Origin: Prostheceraeus crozeri
Lineage: Eukaryota > Platyhelminthes > Polycladida > Euryleptidae
DNA length: 64,000 bases
Direction of reading: 5' to 3'
NCBI GenBank assembly: GCA_907163375.1
Contig: CAJQUW010010452.1
Location: 62,001 to 126,000 of the forward strand
A program made the position numbers and the translations under genes. This document shows positions 1-10,115 of the stretch, piece after piece. The notes under the pieces are model-generated. The model did not search any database, was not told the DNA's origin, and was given only the letters and a program-made list of their open reading frames with translations. Position 1 is the stretch's first letter. Every line of letters starts with the position of its first letter.

Positions 1-228
1 ATGGTAAAATCGACTGTCTGATATCTTATCACTTGGATTTCAGTTTTAGAAGCTAAGAGATGCAAAGCGCTCTTTCATGTTAATTTTTTTTAAAATTAGA
101 TATCTTTGAAGGAATGCATATCTTTCAATGTACCAGCAAATAGGCTGCCAACTTCTCTCAACTTCAAAAATCAAACTTCCTTGGATATGGTTGATTCATC
201 GCCTTACAACATGCCATTTCTCACTCAG

Positions 229-710
229 GCTGCGGCATGGTTATCAGACTGCTCAGATAAAGCAATGCGGATGGTAAAGGACAAACTGCGAAGGAACTAT
301 GACACCGAACCTCCAAGAGGAGAGCAAATCCGGAAATGAATGGAAAAGCTTTTCGAAATAGAAAGCATGAAAGACATCCAAAGAACTGTCGTCCAACGAG
401 CGTGGAGATAACGCTGAAAGTATTGATGCATCAGTGGGGACTGATAGCAACGAGGGACTATCTGAATTCCGTTTTCCCGGACAGAAGGGTTGGGAAATTT
501 GGTCCAATTGGATGGCCTGCACGAAGTCCCGATCTCTCGTCATGTGATAACGCGTTGTGGAGCATATTGAAGCAGCAAGTGACTTCAATTAAATGTGAAA
601 GTGTAGACAATTTAAAAGGCTCTGTAACTGACTTGTTCCGCAATTTCGATCAAGAGACTCATAAAAAAATATCACAGGCGCACTTTTCATCGAATGCAGC
701 TTTGTATTGA
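229..710 (+). pseudogene. Tc1/mariner-like transposase remnant
   Basis: Two reading frames together look like a decayed, internally deleted transposase. The first (to the stop at 339) ends in a helix-turn-helix-like segment with RNYDTEPPRGEQIRK, which resembles the 'PPSGxSIRRW' part of mariner-type DNA-binding domains. The second (336-710) carries YLNSVFPDRRVG followed by GWPARSPDLSSCDNALW, the region around the third catalytic Asp of IS630/Tc1/mariner transposases. The middle of the protein, with the first two catalytic Asp residues, is missing, and the two halves are in different frames. No terminal repeats were located. The family call rests on motif recognition only. Confidence 0.5.
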
Positions 711-1264
711 TCATCGAGGCCTACAGGTGGATCCCCTTGATAGGTGAATGTCTTGTATTTTGAAAATACTACTTTTATATTAATTTAGTCTTTTTGATAT
801 ATTTCAAGTCTCATTTTTGCTAGTTTGATACCTATCCGTTGCAAACAATGGCATTGAAAAAGACTAACGTTGAAAGAGGATTAATTTTTGATCTTCAAAC
901 GATTCAAATTTACAAATTCAAATGAAAATGATGGAGAGTATTTATCACTTCTGTTCATTTGGAAGGTTTGTGTTATGAATATAATAAAAATGTCAATTAC
1001 TGCTTCATTTAAGTGCTTCTTTTTAATACTAGCTTGCTCATAATTCAGTTTGTCCAATTTCTCCTAAAAAGTGCAAGGGATCAATAGTCCACCCTGAACA
1101 TGTAGTTAGCAATTTAGATTCATTAACTACTCATGACCGAAGATTCCTCAAAATGCTATAGGCTACTCAGACTAGATGCCACTAATTCAGGTAAATGTCC
1201 ATTATTAGGATTTTTGTCCATATTAGGATTTGACATTATACCATTTGAAGTACATGTACTTACC
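711..1264. other. No gene recognised
   Basis: AT-rich sequence with no convincing coding pattern, repeat unit or terminal repeat that I can see. If the minus-strand gene proposed at 1265-2960 is real, this would lie downstream in its introns. Confidence 0.4.
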
Positions 1265-1693
1265 AGATTTTCCTTAGAAGAATCATCATTGATGAAACAG
1301 TGGTAATCACCCCAAGTACTGATGACCACCCACTTCTCCGCTGATGATGTAGACATAGTAATTGTTGTTCGACTCGTCAAGTCCTTTAACATCGAATGAA
1401 CTTCTCGTAAGATGCGTTCACATTTTGATAAAGTCCAAACCTGACTTCCTTTCGATCTCGTGCTGTAACCGTGTTAAATGTTGAGCACCAAAGTTGTAAG
1501 TCGACGACGCAAAACTCAAGTCAGCTGGCTCAACAGCGCCTGAATGCCTTTGAGTGCTTTCCACGTTTGGATCACTTCGAGGAGGAAGAGATGGAAGAGG
1601 AGGCGGAGGTGAGCAGGATGACGTGTTGGTAACAAGGACACGAGGCTTGACGTTCTGACAGGAATAGGAGGTTATTGAGGTGGAATCGCTTTC
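1265..1693 (-). CDS. Possible exon of a host gene (BEN-like?)
   Basis: On the minus strand a pyrimidine-rich acceptor ending TTTCCATTTCAG lies just above 1693 and a donor CTG/GTAAGT lies at 1265-1259. Between them one frame is open from the acceptor through a proline/serine-rich stretch (SPPPPLPSLPPRSDP) and GAQHLTRLQHEIERKSGLDF. A TGA then interrupts it, and a second frame continues with CERILREVHSMLKDLTS. The spacing of the basic and Leu residues recalls BEN-domain proteins, but that is an inference. The one-base shift at an AAAA run could be decay or a sequence error. The link to the exon at 2610-2960 is unproven because the intron phases do not match directly. Confidence 0.3.
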
Positions 1694-2609
1694 TGAAATG
1701 GAAACTATAAATGAATTATTTTACTTTTGAATAGTATGAATATCTTCTTTACATTGGAAGTATACCAGTTGTGTATCATAGATAATCTCCAACGCATAAA
1801 AGCTATGATTAGTGATAGATTAAACTTGGATCGATCTCGATCAGTCCTGTCAGCATTAATATTATTCCATTTTTCCACTTGTTCTGGCATAAGGAAAATC
1901 AAAAATGTCGGCATGACTATTTCGGAAGTTATGCGATATCAACACACACCTCCGTTGCAAACGATATAATCAAATATTGAGTCGCAACCTCAGTTGAAAA
2001 ATGGGAACAGACCTGAATAGCTGCTATTTCATTCAATATCAGGAATCATCAGCAGACCTAGTTCACATTCCCCAACACCATCACGACTCCCTATTTAATA
2101 TGCAGCCATGCCCAGGAATTCAAGTGCGAAAACGCAGCAATTTATTAAAAATACCATCAGTACTACTTAAAAGCGGAATGCGGTAGTCTACTGTTGAAGG
2201 TATCATCATAATAAATTCGGTGCCCGCAGAAGTCTACGGTAACTTGCTACACCCTCCGTATGTATCACATAGGATACCAGTAGTTTGAATTACAAAAAAC
2301 AACTCTAGCGACAGTGTTAGATGAAATTATTAAAAACAAGAATTAAACTGCCATGATGTAATGAACTATATAAGTGATACACACTGACAGTTTGAATTAT
2401 TATGCTTTGATTCAATGCACTGTTGCTGACATGCAGTTTCCGCGGGTATACATCCGCCAAAGCGAAATTAGCTTCCGCCTAAACGGGATGATCGGCGGAA
2501 GAAAGAAACCCTGGTAGGTGGTATGTAAAGTCTGTCTAAGTAGACTTGTATATGTAATCAAATGTCTGAAACGAAGAATCTCTCATTACCATAAACTGAT
2601 ATCACTTAC

Positions 2610-2960
2610 ATCGTAAGATGTCTTTGCCTTTCTACAAGGTATATCTGCTGTAGATTCAGTTTCGGTTTCAGTCTCCGTAAATATCCTCTGAATGTTTGTC
2701 AGTCTCTGACGGGGCCCACATGTGTACATCTCCGGTACTACCCCACTTTCTTTAAAGATTTTCTCGATGCTCCAGTTCTTGCTCTTCAACATGATACATT
2801 GTTCTTCAGCAGCCCTCAACATGTGTGCCTCTTCGCCAACTTGCATCACAATGCCTTGGCAGTACTCACCATCGTAGGTGGCTTCAACTTGCACTGTATT
2901 ACGCAGTCTGACGAACGATTTGGTCTCTTGAACACTGCGTATGTCGAACGTTTTGTCGCT
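2610..2960 (-). CDS. Possible exon of a host gene (BEN-associated N-terminal region?)
   Basis: Minus-strand open frame bounded by a candidate acceptor (CATTTTCTTTAAG at about 2961) and a consensus donor GAT/GTAAGT at 2609-2604. It encodes SDKTFDIRSVQETKSF, then VEATYDGEYCQGIVMQVGEE, then AAEEQ and a charged stretch ending in a TETETETES run. The arrangement (short beta-like segment, 'YDGEYCQGIVMQVGEEAHM') resembles the chromatin-binding N-terminal segments found in some BEN-domain proteins. I do not recognise it firmly. It has no start codon, so it would be an internal exon. It may belong with 1265-1693, on the same strand downstream. Confidence 0.3.
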
Positions 2961-3324
2961 CTTAAAGAAAATGAGCAGAAAATTTCAAACTCCATCTGAA
3001 ATCAAATCGATTTTTTAAGAAACATGTTGTAAAAAGTTAAGTCATTTATGATTCATGACATGAGGTTAACTGTAGTATACTTTTCAAGAAGACACATGAC
3101 TGTTTACTGACCCAAATGATCTAAAATAAGTGTAAGTAAAAGCTCTACATAAAACAATCGACACTTAGGAACTCGACGCCTTCATATCATAATTTAAGGT
3201 CCATATCACATTCAAAGTTTCCGGAAAGAAGAAAGGAGATTGAGCGTAAAAATAGCATAAATTTTGCATTGGGTTATTATACAAATAAAATACAAGAAGA
3301 AAAGATTCAACCATCATACGTTAT

Positions 3325-5240
3325 TCACACTTTTCTATCAACACTAACCATAGGAATAACCAAGAAACGATCAGGAACATCCGTGATTAAAATAATGCAC
3401 TTTCCTACATACGGTTCGTTATAAACAAGGAGATTTGACTTGACAAAGAAACCGATTTTAAAAGATGTAGATGAACAATACGGATAGTCGTACAAAGAAT
3501 TCACATAACGTAAAACAACACATTCTAACACTACTCTTCGATCAACTATGTTACCTAAACAAATTTGTCCATTACTCAGAACAACCCAATTATTTGGATG
3601 ACAGCTGTTCACAAAAAGTTCATCTTCCGATTGATCTATGAACAAATTCGCTATTACTGACAAGTTATTAACAGTTTGTCTGAACATATTGCGGGAGCAT
3701 TTTAAACGCCTCTTTAAAATAGACAGATAGTTTTCAAAACAAAATGTGGACCAATCATCCAACACGCCATGATCGTGCACAAATTCGGGAATATGCCGAA
3801 TAGTATGACTATTATACGATGAAAATTTATTTTCATATAAAGGAGTCAACTCCGCACAGAAATTTTCTATACAGGCAATAGAATTCTCTATATATTCAAC
3901 GCAGTATTGTGGAGAGCATAATGAGTACATTGAAAAATGCAAAAGCAAGAAATGTCGATAATAATCTGCATGAACTAAGTCTTTGAACAGAAATGGACCA
4001 ATATACAATAGGAGGGATCTATACTCCACGGCCTTGTAGTGCTCCAACTCAGAAAGACTTCTCAATTTCCTATTGAACTCTCTTGGAAGTTCTTGACGAA
4101 CAATCTCAATACGATTGTTAATCAATTCTTTCTGATATTCAGGTGCTTTACATCGAAGCCTCACTCCCTTTACTGAAGAGAAAAGGAAGGTACATAATCT
4201 TTTCATGATGCCCAAGCAAACACAATGCATGTAGTCAGGAAGAAAATCATTCCTCAAATCTACAAAATTAGCCAGTGGTGACAGCGACAGTTGATTGCTT
4301 TCACGACCTTCAACATACAAACGTCTTTCTCGAGATATCTGAACGTGAGCAATATGGAAAGAATAGACGCCTGTCCCCGAAAATGCCCTGTAATCTACAA
4401 TAGCTACACCCATCTTTCGCGGAGTGTCCTTTAACACATTGTAAATATGCTCTGGCTGGGGCATCACACACAAAAAAAACACGACTCAGAGATAATTGGT
4501 TGCTGCCGATGCGAAATGATTCTAAAAAGCTGTCCCAATTCGTTAAGTAGCCGTGACGGAAATGTCGGAAGAACGTGATGTTTACCAACATCACAGTAAA
4601 CAGCAAGTGGCAGGGGCTTTTTAAACACACAATCCTTTATCTTCACTAATATAGTCCAAAGTCCAGTATGTGAAGACCGAAACAGAGGTAATCCATCAAT
4701 ATTAATATACAAAATGATATTGTTCAATGAATTCGACAATTTCAAAAGCTTATTGTTCACACAAAATAAAAGGACATCCATAATGCTATAATACGCATAC
4801 CGATTACTCTCAACCACCAGAGGTTGTATTTCAGCTTTCAATTGTATTTGATTTTTCAAGAGATGCACAGATTTTGGGACATTAATACCATACTTAATTA
4901 ATATGGATAATAAGTACCCCATAGCACGATGGCTAATGCTGAAAAGAATCATGAATTTCAGTAATTCAGCAGACAAGCTCGAATCTTCTCTTGTTTCTTC
5001 TACATCTTCGAAAGAGTCAACTGCATCCAAGACAACACTACTGCTGACATGACCATCACTTGTGTAATCGATAGTTTCACTGCAATTCGACATGCCCACA
5101 CTTTCTCTTGAATCATTTGAATTATCGCATCGGAAACTAAGATTAGAATCTTCTCCTCTCAGTACAGGCTGATTCATGTAGTTCGTCAACGAAGCACACA
5201 GGTTTTCCCTTGCTTGTCGATTCACATTTCTTTTCGACAT
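3325..5240 (-). pseudogene. CACTA/Tnp2-like transposase, two frameshifts
   Basis: Three minus-strand frames make one protein of about 630 residues: 5240 to about 4470, then about 4470-4325, then about 4320-3325. The first has an acidic Ser-rich N-terminus and the segment YINIDGLPLFRSSHTGLW. The second has APARAYLQCVKGHSAKDGC. The third has PLANFVDLRNDFLPDYMHCV and, downstream, SHTIRHIPEFVHDHGVLDDW with CFENYL. These match the order seen in animal Tnp2-like (EnSpm/CACTA-type, Transposase_21 plus DUF4218-like) transposases. The first shift falls exactly in an A8 run (4472-4479), so slippage or a sequencing error is possible. The second shift is near 4320. No terminal repeats were identified. 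Not functional as read. Confidence 0.6.
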
Positions 5241-5876
5241 CTTCCCTGCATAAGATAAAAATCTTTCTTAATTTTTTGTCTATTTCAAATTTAAGACAAT
5301 CAAGTCAACCCGAATTAATTAATAGTTTTGGCTACCATCAAAACCGCGATCCCTATTTCCCATCATTTTATTACTCTTCATCCCTATAAGAAGGCCTACA
5401 TATTGAAGTACGTACGTTAAGAACATTTATTCTACAGTGCTGCGACAGCCATTTTTGTATAAAAAAACGCACAGCACAAAAAAAACACAGGAACTTATTT
5501 TCGACATCATCACAGATATCATAACATAATCAAGATTATTAAGATGCTCAAATATGTATACCAACAAAATATTAAACATTATCAAATTTATGTCCATTAA
5601 CTATCGAACGATCTATCGCTTCTATGTTTCAATATCAATCTCGTAAACAGATACATCATTCATTTCAGTTTATGTCCATCATTAATGACATCATAGCCTA
5701 ACTGGCGGAAATATATATCGATCCCCATATTCATAAGATACCCACATATTCCCACTATGATCCACCACAAAAATACAATAGTTATGATAATTATTTTTGA
5801 TCATTACCATATGATACAAACATGCGACCTCGTCAGATATAAAAAGCCGGAAAAAATTTTCGAATCCAATTTTTGG
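5241..5876. other. No gene recognised
   Basis: AT-rich non-coding sequence upstream of the CACTA-like transposase. It may contain that transposon's terminal region, but I could not find a matching inverted end. Confidence 0.35.
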
Positions 5877-6240
5877 TCATCCATGAGTAGTATAATTTTG
5901 ATTTTTTCTAAAGCGCCGCAGGCGCCGCGTAGGAAGATGTGCTATTTCACCAGAGGAAGACATTGATGTATATTTCCTTTTGATTGCCTTTGATTTGGGA
6001 AAAGCTCTTTGACAGTTTGAATACTGAGCAATCAAACATTCTGTAACAGTAAGTTTGATGTTTTTGAGATCAATATTGTCTGATAGACATTTCTTGAAGA
6101 CTATATGAGAATTGACACGAGCGATGTCAATCAAATCGAAGAAAATGCATAGGTAGAACCTGTACTTTGACCTTCTGTCCAATTGATAAGTGGTCTTCAA
6201 TTGGTCTGCAAGGTGGCCTTCAATTCCGCCATTGTACTTC
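5877..6240 (-). pseudogene. piggyBac-like transposase C-terminal fragment
   Basis: Minus-strand open frame reading KYNGGIEGHLADQLKTTYQL, then DRRSKYRFYLCIFFDLIDIA and NSHIVFKK. This is the 'YNxGMGGVDxxDQ...Y.lDRRS...W.. ifF.liDiavvNsyi' block near the end of the catalytic region of piggyBac-family (DDE_Tnp_1_7) transposases. The last catalytic Asp position reads Ala-Asp. The N-terminal two thirds and the usual cysteine-rich C-terminal finger are missing, so this is a relic. A second piggyBac-like fragment lies at 62835-63163. Confidence 0.55.
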
Positions 6241-6320
6241 TGTGTTCAGAGGATTTGAAAAGTAACATACACACGAGATTTTCCATCAATTAGATAAATA
6301 ATGAAAAATTTAAAATTTTA

Positions 6321-6701
6321 CCCTTACCGGTGATTGGGTTACCAGAGACCCAAACAGCAATTTCATCAGTTTTTTAGTAAAAAAATTAATCAATCGAAAC
6401 TCGGTTTTTAGATGTTATTTATGACTAGCCTGACAATTCATGCAACCCTGATTTGCTGTATCATTGTGCTGGGTTTCGTCTAGAGGACGACAAATGTGTT
6501 CAATTTTTTCTTCAAATTTAACTGTATTCAAATCATTGACAAGATAACACAAATGTATATTAAATCAGCCCATATCCCATTAGATTACTATTTTACGATA
6601 TCTGACGTTTAGAGATGAGAAAATTACATTAATATTATGTCATCTCGTATATATAGCCATTCAAAAACTTGGGTCACCTGAGTCCAATCGCCGTCAAAGG
6701 G
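6321..6701. mobile_element. piggyBac-type MITE-like element
   Basis: The left end reads CCCTTACCGGTGATTGGG and the right end, on the minus strand, CCCTTTGACGGCGATTGG. They are imperfect inverted copies that both continue into a GACCC/GACCCAAG motif. The right end abuts TTAA (6702-6705), the piggyBac target. The left flank is TTTA, so one copy of the target appears mutated. There is no coding capacity. It lies next to a piggyBac-like transposase fragment, which fits a non-autonomous derivative. Confidence 0.45.
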
Positions 6702-6705
6702 TTAA

Positions 6706-7422
6706 GACTGTTATTTGTGTCTCTTGTGTCTCCTGCCGAAACATTGCGGAAAATGAGACAGGCTATATGTTTCAAACGGTGACGATATGATATATAGTCA
6801 GACGGGGTAAATTTCGCGAGTTTTTCAGAAACTTTGATCTGGCAGCTACACACTTGCTCCTTTTTGGCTTTTATTTTTATCCAAAAGTTTTTGAACATGA
6901 TCGCTAGATATTGCTAAGTTGTATTGTACATACATTGAATACTTTTCATAAAAATTTGAAAAAACTATTCGCGAAATTTAACCCTGAAAATGAGCTAAAT
7001 TTCGCGAAGCCGGGGTAAATTTAGCGAACTTCAAATTATAACCCATCTTTTGAATTAATACAGAAAACCATCTGTAAGTGAATAAACAGGTTAAGTAATA
7101 TTACAATTGGTCCAGCTTGACATGAAATCGGAATTACGTGTGTAGGAAGACGCACAAATAATACAAAATACTAAAAAATTACAAAAGTGTTCATCTGTTA
7201 AAGAAACAAAACATTCAGTAGGCCTATTCACTTGAAACGTTGTCTGCACCCGGCGATTTCGAAGAATGCTTGAATGTCTATGTACTGTATTTGGGTACAT
7301 TCCATCTTCCTTGCGACATAGTTTCACACAAAATTGGTTCGGCGATTATATCGGACAGAGGGAAAACACCGATGTCCCTTGGTAGGTGAGGCACCTCCTC
7401 AAAACTGTCCCCGAGCCAACAT
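6706..7422. other. Non-coding; repeated AAATTTCGCGAA motifs
   Basis: No gene seen. Variants of GGGTAAATTTCGCGA occur near 6804-6818, 6968-6986 and 6998-7035, in both orientations, which suggests the end of another degraded repeat. Confidence 0.35.
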
Positions 7423-7647
7423 TCTAACTCGGTTCATACCTGCCGTTGTGTATACGGAGGGATAGAATTGAGAAACAAAATTATCAAAAATTTCAGGAGA
7501 CCTTGTCTCTCAGAAACATGGAAATGTCTAAAATTTGCCTATTTCATCTGCAATTCAGTCTTATATGGCAGGCCTAGAAAAAGGATCTAACAAATAGATT
7601 TTCTTGATACTTTACAGTCTAACTCGGTTCATACCTGCCGTTATGTA
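7423..7647. repeat. 195-bp tandem repeat, left part
   Basis: A unit starting TCTAACTCGGTTCATACCTG at 7423 recurs at 7618 (195 bp later) and continues beyond the Tigger insertion at 9794-10115, with the unit start again at 9966. Unit copies are about 90-95% identical by eye. Confidence 0.75.
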
Positions 7648-9793
7648 CAGTGAACTCTCGTTATAACAATCACTCGTTATAGAATAAACTCGTTATAAGA
7701 ATCAAATTCAATTTCTCGAAACATTTCTATGCAACGTTTTCCGCTCGTTATAAGAATAAATATTATGTCACTTTTGTTATAAGAATCAATGTCCAAGTAG
7801 TCAATAGTGTGAAATACAATGTATTTTGCACTCGTTATAAGAATAAATGAGGACTCACTCTCGCTATAAGAATCAGTGAATGACACTTCAACTTTCATTG
7901 GCTGAAATACTCACCAATGGCGCAATCCTACTTTTTGTCGATTAGATTTGCCAATAGACGTCAGATAAAAGCGCCATGATATCGCGATTAACCTTGAGAA
8001 GATGAAATCCACTGAAATCCTCACCAATTGCGTTATCCTACTAGACCCATCGATTAGAATTAACAATGTGCGTCATCAGAACACATCATGAGAAAATTCG
8101 AATGAGCTCGGTAGTCTACTAATGCGCGCGATGGCTACCCGAAGGGGACGTACTGTGAAAGACAAAAGAGCACTGTTAGCGGTATCGAAAGGAAGCGAAT
8201 GTCGTGCTATGAGAAAGCGCAAAGTTAAGTTTGAAGAAGTCGAAATAGCTTTGGACAAATGGATTTATGAAGTTCGTATCACCGGAACACTTATCTCGGG
8301 ACCTATAATCAAGGCAAAAGCTCGTGAATTTGCGGATCGGTTTGGAATCGAGAATTTCAATTGTTCGGATGGATGGTTCACGAATTTCAAGAGTCGATAC
8401 AACCTTAAATATTCGAAACTTCACGGTGAAGCCGCTTCAGCTGACAGTGGTAGTAGAGACGAATGGTTGCTAAATCGCTGGCCTACATTACGCGAAGGTT
8501 ACGAGAATTATCAAATATGGAACGCAGACGAGACGGGTTTGCTCTTTCGCGCATTACCTGAGCGTACATTCGTTCATCCAAGCGAAACCATGACATCGGG
8601 TGGAAAGAAGTCAAAGGAGCATCTGACAGTTTTGTTCTGTGTTAGTCTTACAGGACAGAAAAGACAACCTTTCGTTATAGGCAGAAGCAAGAAACCTCGG
8701 TGCTTCAGCGTAGTCCAAGAACTTCCCGTTCGATATCGTGCCAATTCTTCTGCGTGGATGACTGCTGCACTGTTCACAGAGTGGTTAGAGGAGTGGAATG
8801 AAGAACTTCGTAGAAAGCGAGAGAAAGCTCTACTTTTTGTGGACAACTGCATGGCTCACTCCGTTCGTGTAAATCTGGAACACTTAAGGCTTGAGTTCTT
8901 ACCGGCAAATACAACTTCTATCCTGCAACCACTAGACCAAGGTGTGATACGCGCGTTCAAAGCCCATTTCCGACGGAACATGGTATCGAATTTGCTACGT
9001 TGTATTGATGGTGCAGAAAGCGTTGACTCGGGATCTCTAGTGAAGAAAATCAACATTCTTGATGGCATCATCAATCTCAAAGCTTCGTGGACTTCAGTGA
9101 GTACCGATACTATCATGAACTGCTGGAGAAACGGTGGATTTATTTCGACATCGACTGACCACGGTGAGACTAAAGCTGGTGCTGAACAGGAGCTTCTACC
9201 ACCGGACGGAATGATGTTGAGTGACTGGAATCATTACGTCGATCTGGATGCTAACATCCCTTCTACAGAAGTCAACGAGGATATGATAATTGGCGAAGTC
9301 ATGGATCACAGAATAGGATCATTGTCAGATGATCCACATGAGGAATGTGACGATGAGGCAGTTGAAATCCCTACCAGAAGAGAAATGCTGAGGATGTTGG
9401 ACCGACTGAGGTTGAAACTCATGACGCGTGGCGGAGAATCCCGGCCCTTAAGAGGATAGAGGAAGAAATAATCAAACAAACCAGTGAGAGTCTTCACCAG
9501 AGTAAGATTTCAGACTTTTTTAAACGAATTTGAAAAAGAATGTTTCTATTGTCTTCTTGTTTTCTGTATATATACGTATAACTTGGGTGATAGGAACCAC
9601 AAGGAAACATCTTATTTAATAGCTCCGTTAGCGTTTATCTATACTGATTGCTAGTAAAGATATAAATAACATCATTGCTACCAATAAAAGGCATGGGTGC
9701 TCATAACAATACAAACTCTCATTATAAGAATAATCCCGTTATAAGAATCAAAACACAGTTTCCCGATGTGATTCTTATATCGAGAGTCCACTG
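7648..9793 (+). mobile_element. Tigger/pogo-like DNA transposon, complete
   Basis: The left end is CAGTGAACTCTCG and the right end ...CGAGAGTCCACTG; both are flanked by TA (7646-7647 and 9794-9795), the target of the Tc1/mariner superfamily. The 2,146-bp element carries one transposase gene. Copies of (CTCG)TTATAAGAAT repeat at both ends: at least five between 7670 and 7875, and about three between 9715 and 9785. They are probable transposase-binding sites. Removing the element and one TA restores GTTATGTATACGG, matching the neighbouring tandem-repeat unit, so the insertion site is confirmed internally. Confidence 0.85.
8122..9459 (+). CDS. Tigger/pogo-like transposase
   Basis: An uninterrupted 445-residue protein, close to the usual length for pogo/Tigger transposases (about 450-600, so the N-terminus may be slightly short). 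Order: a basic N-terminus, a CENP-B-type helix-turn-helix (residues ~25-105, with DKWIYEVRITG and CSDGWFTNFKSRYNLKY), then a DDE_1 catalytic domain with IWNADETGL (first Asp), LLFVDNCMAHS (second Asp) and SILQPLDQGVIRAFK (third Asp), then an acidic tail. All three catalytic acids are present. It cuts and pastes DNA between matching terminal repeats at TA dinucleotides. ATG at 8122 is the first in frame; another Met follows at residue 4. It may still be active, which only assays could show. Confidence 0.85.
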   Translation: MRAMATRRGRTVKDKRALLAVSKGSECRAMRKRKVKFEEVEIALDKWIYEVRITGTLISGPIIKAKAREFADRFGIENFNCSDGWFTNFKSRYNLKYSKLHGEAASADSGSRDEWLLNRWPTLREGYENYQIWNADETGLLFRALPERTFVHPSETMTSGGKKSKEHLTVLFCVSLTGQKRQPFVIGRSKKPRCFSVVQELPVRYRANSSAWMTAALFTEWLEEWNEELRRKREKALLFVDNCMAHSVRVNLEHLRLEFLPANTTSILQPLDQGVIRAFKAHFRRNMVSNLLRCIDGAESVDSGSLVKKINILDGIINLKASWTSVSTDTIMNCWRNGGFISTSTDHGETKAGAEQELLPPDGMMLSDWNHYVDLDANIPSTEVNEDMIIGEVMDHRIGSLSDDPHEECDDEAVEIPTRREMLRMLDRLRLKLMTRGGESRPLRG

Positions 9794-10115
9794 TATACGG
9801 AGGGATAGCCTAGAGCTGAGAAAAAAAATTATCAAAAATTTCAGGGGACTTTGTCTCTCAGAAACATGGAAATGTCTAAAATTTGCCTATTTCATTTGCA
9901 ATTCAGTCTTATATGGCAGGCCTAGAAAAAGGATCTAACAAATAGATTTTCTTGATACTTTGCAGTCTAACTCGGTTCATACCTGCCGTTGTGTATACGG
10001 AGGGATAGAATTGAGAAACAAAATTATCAAAAATTTCAGGGGACCTTGTCTCTCAGAAACATGGAAATGTCTAAAATTTGCCTATTTCATCTGTAATTCA
10101 GACTTTATATAAGAT
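9794..10115. repeat. 195-bp tandem repeat, right part
   Basis: Continuation of the tandem repeat interrupted by the Tigger element. It holds the rest of the second unit and a third unit starting at 9966, the last ending near 10100. Confidence 0.75.
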
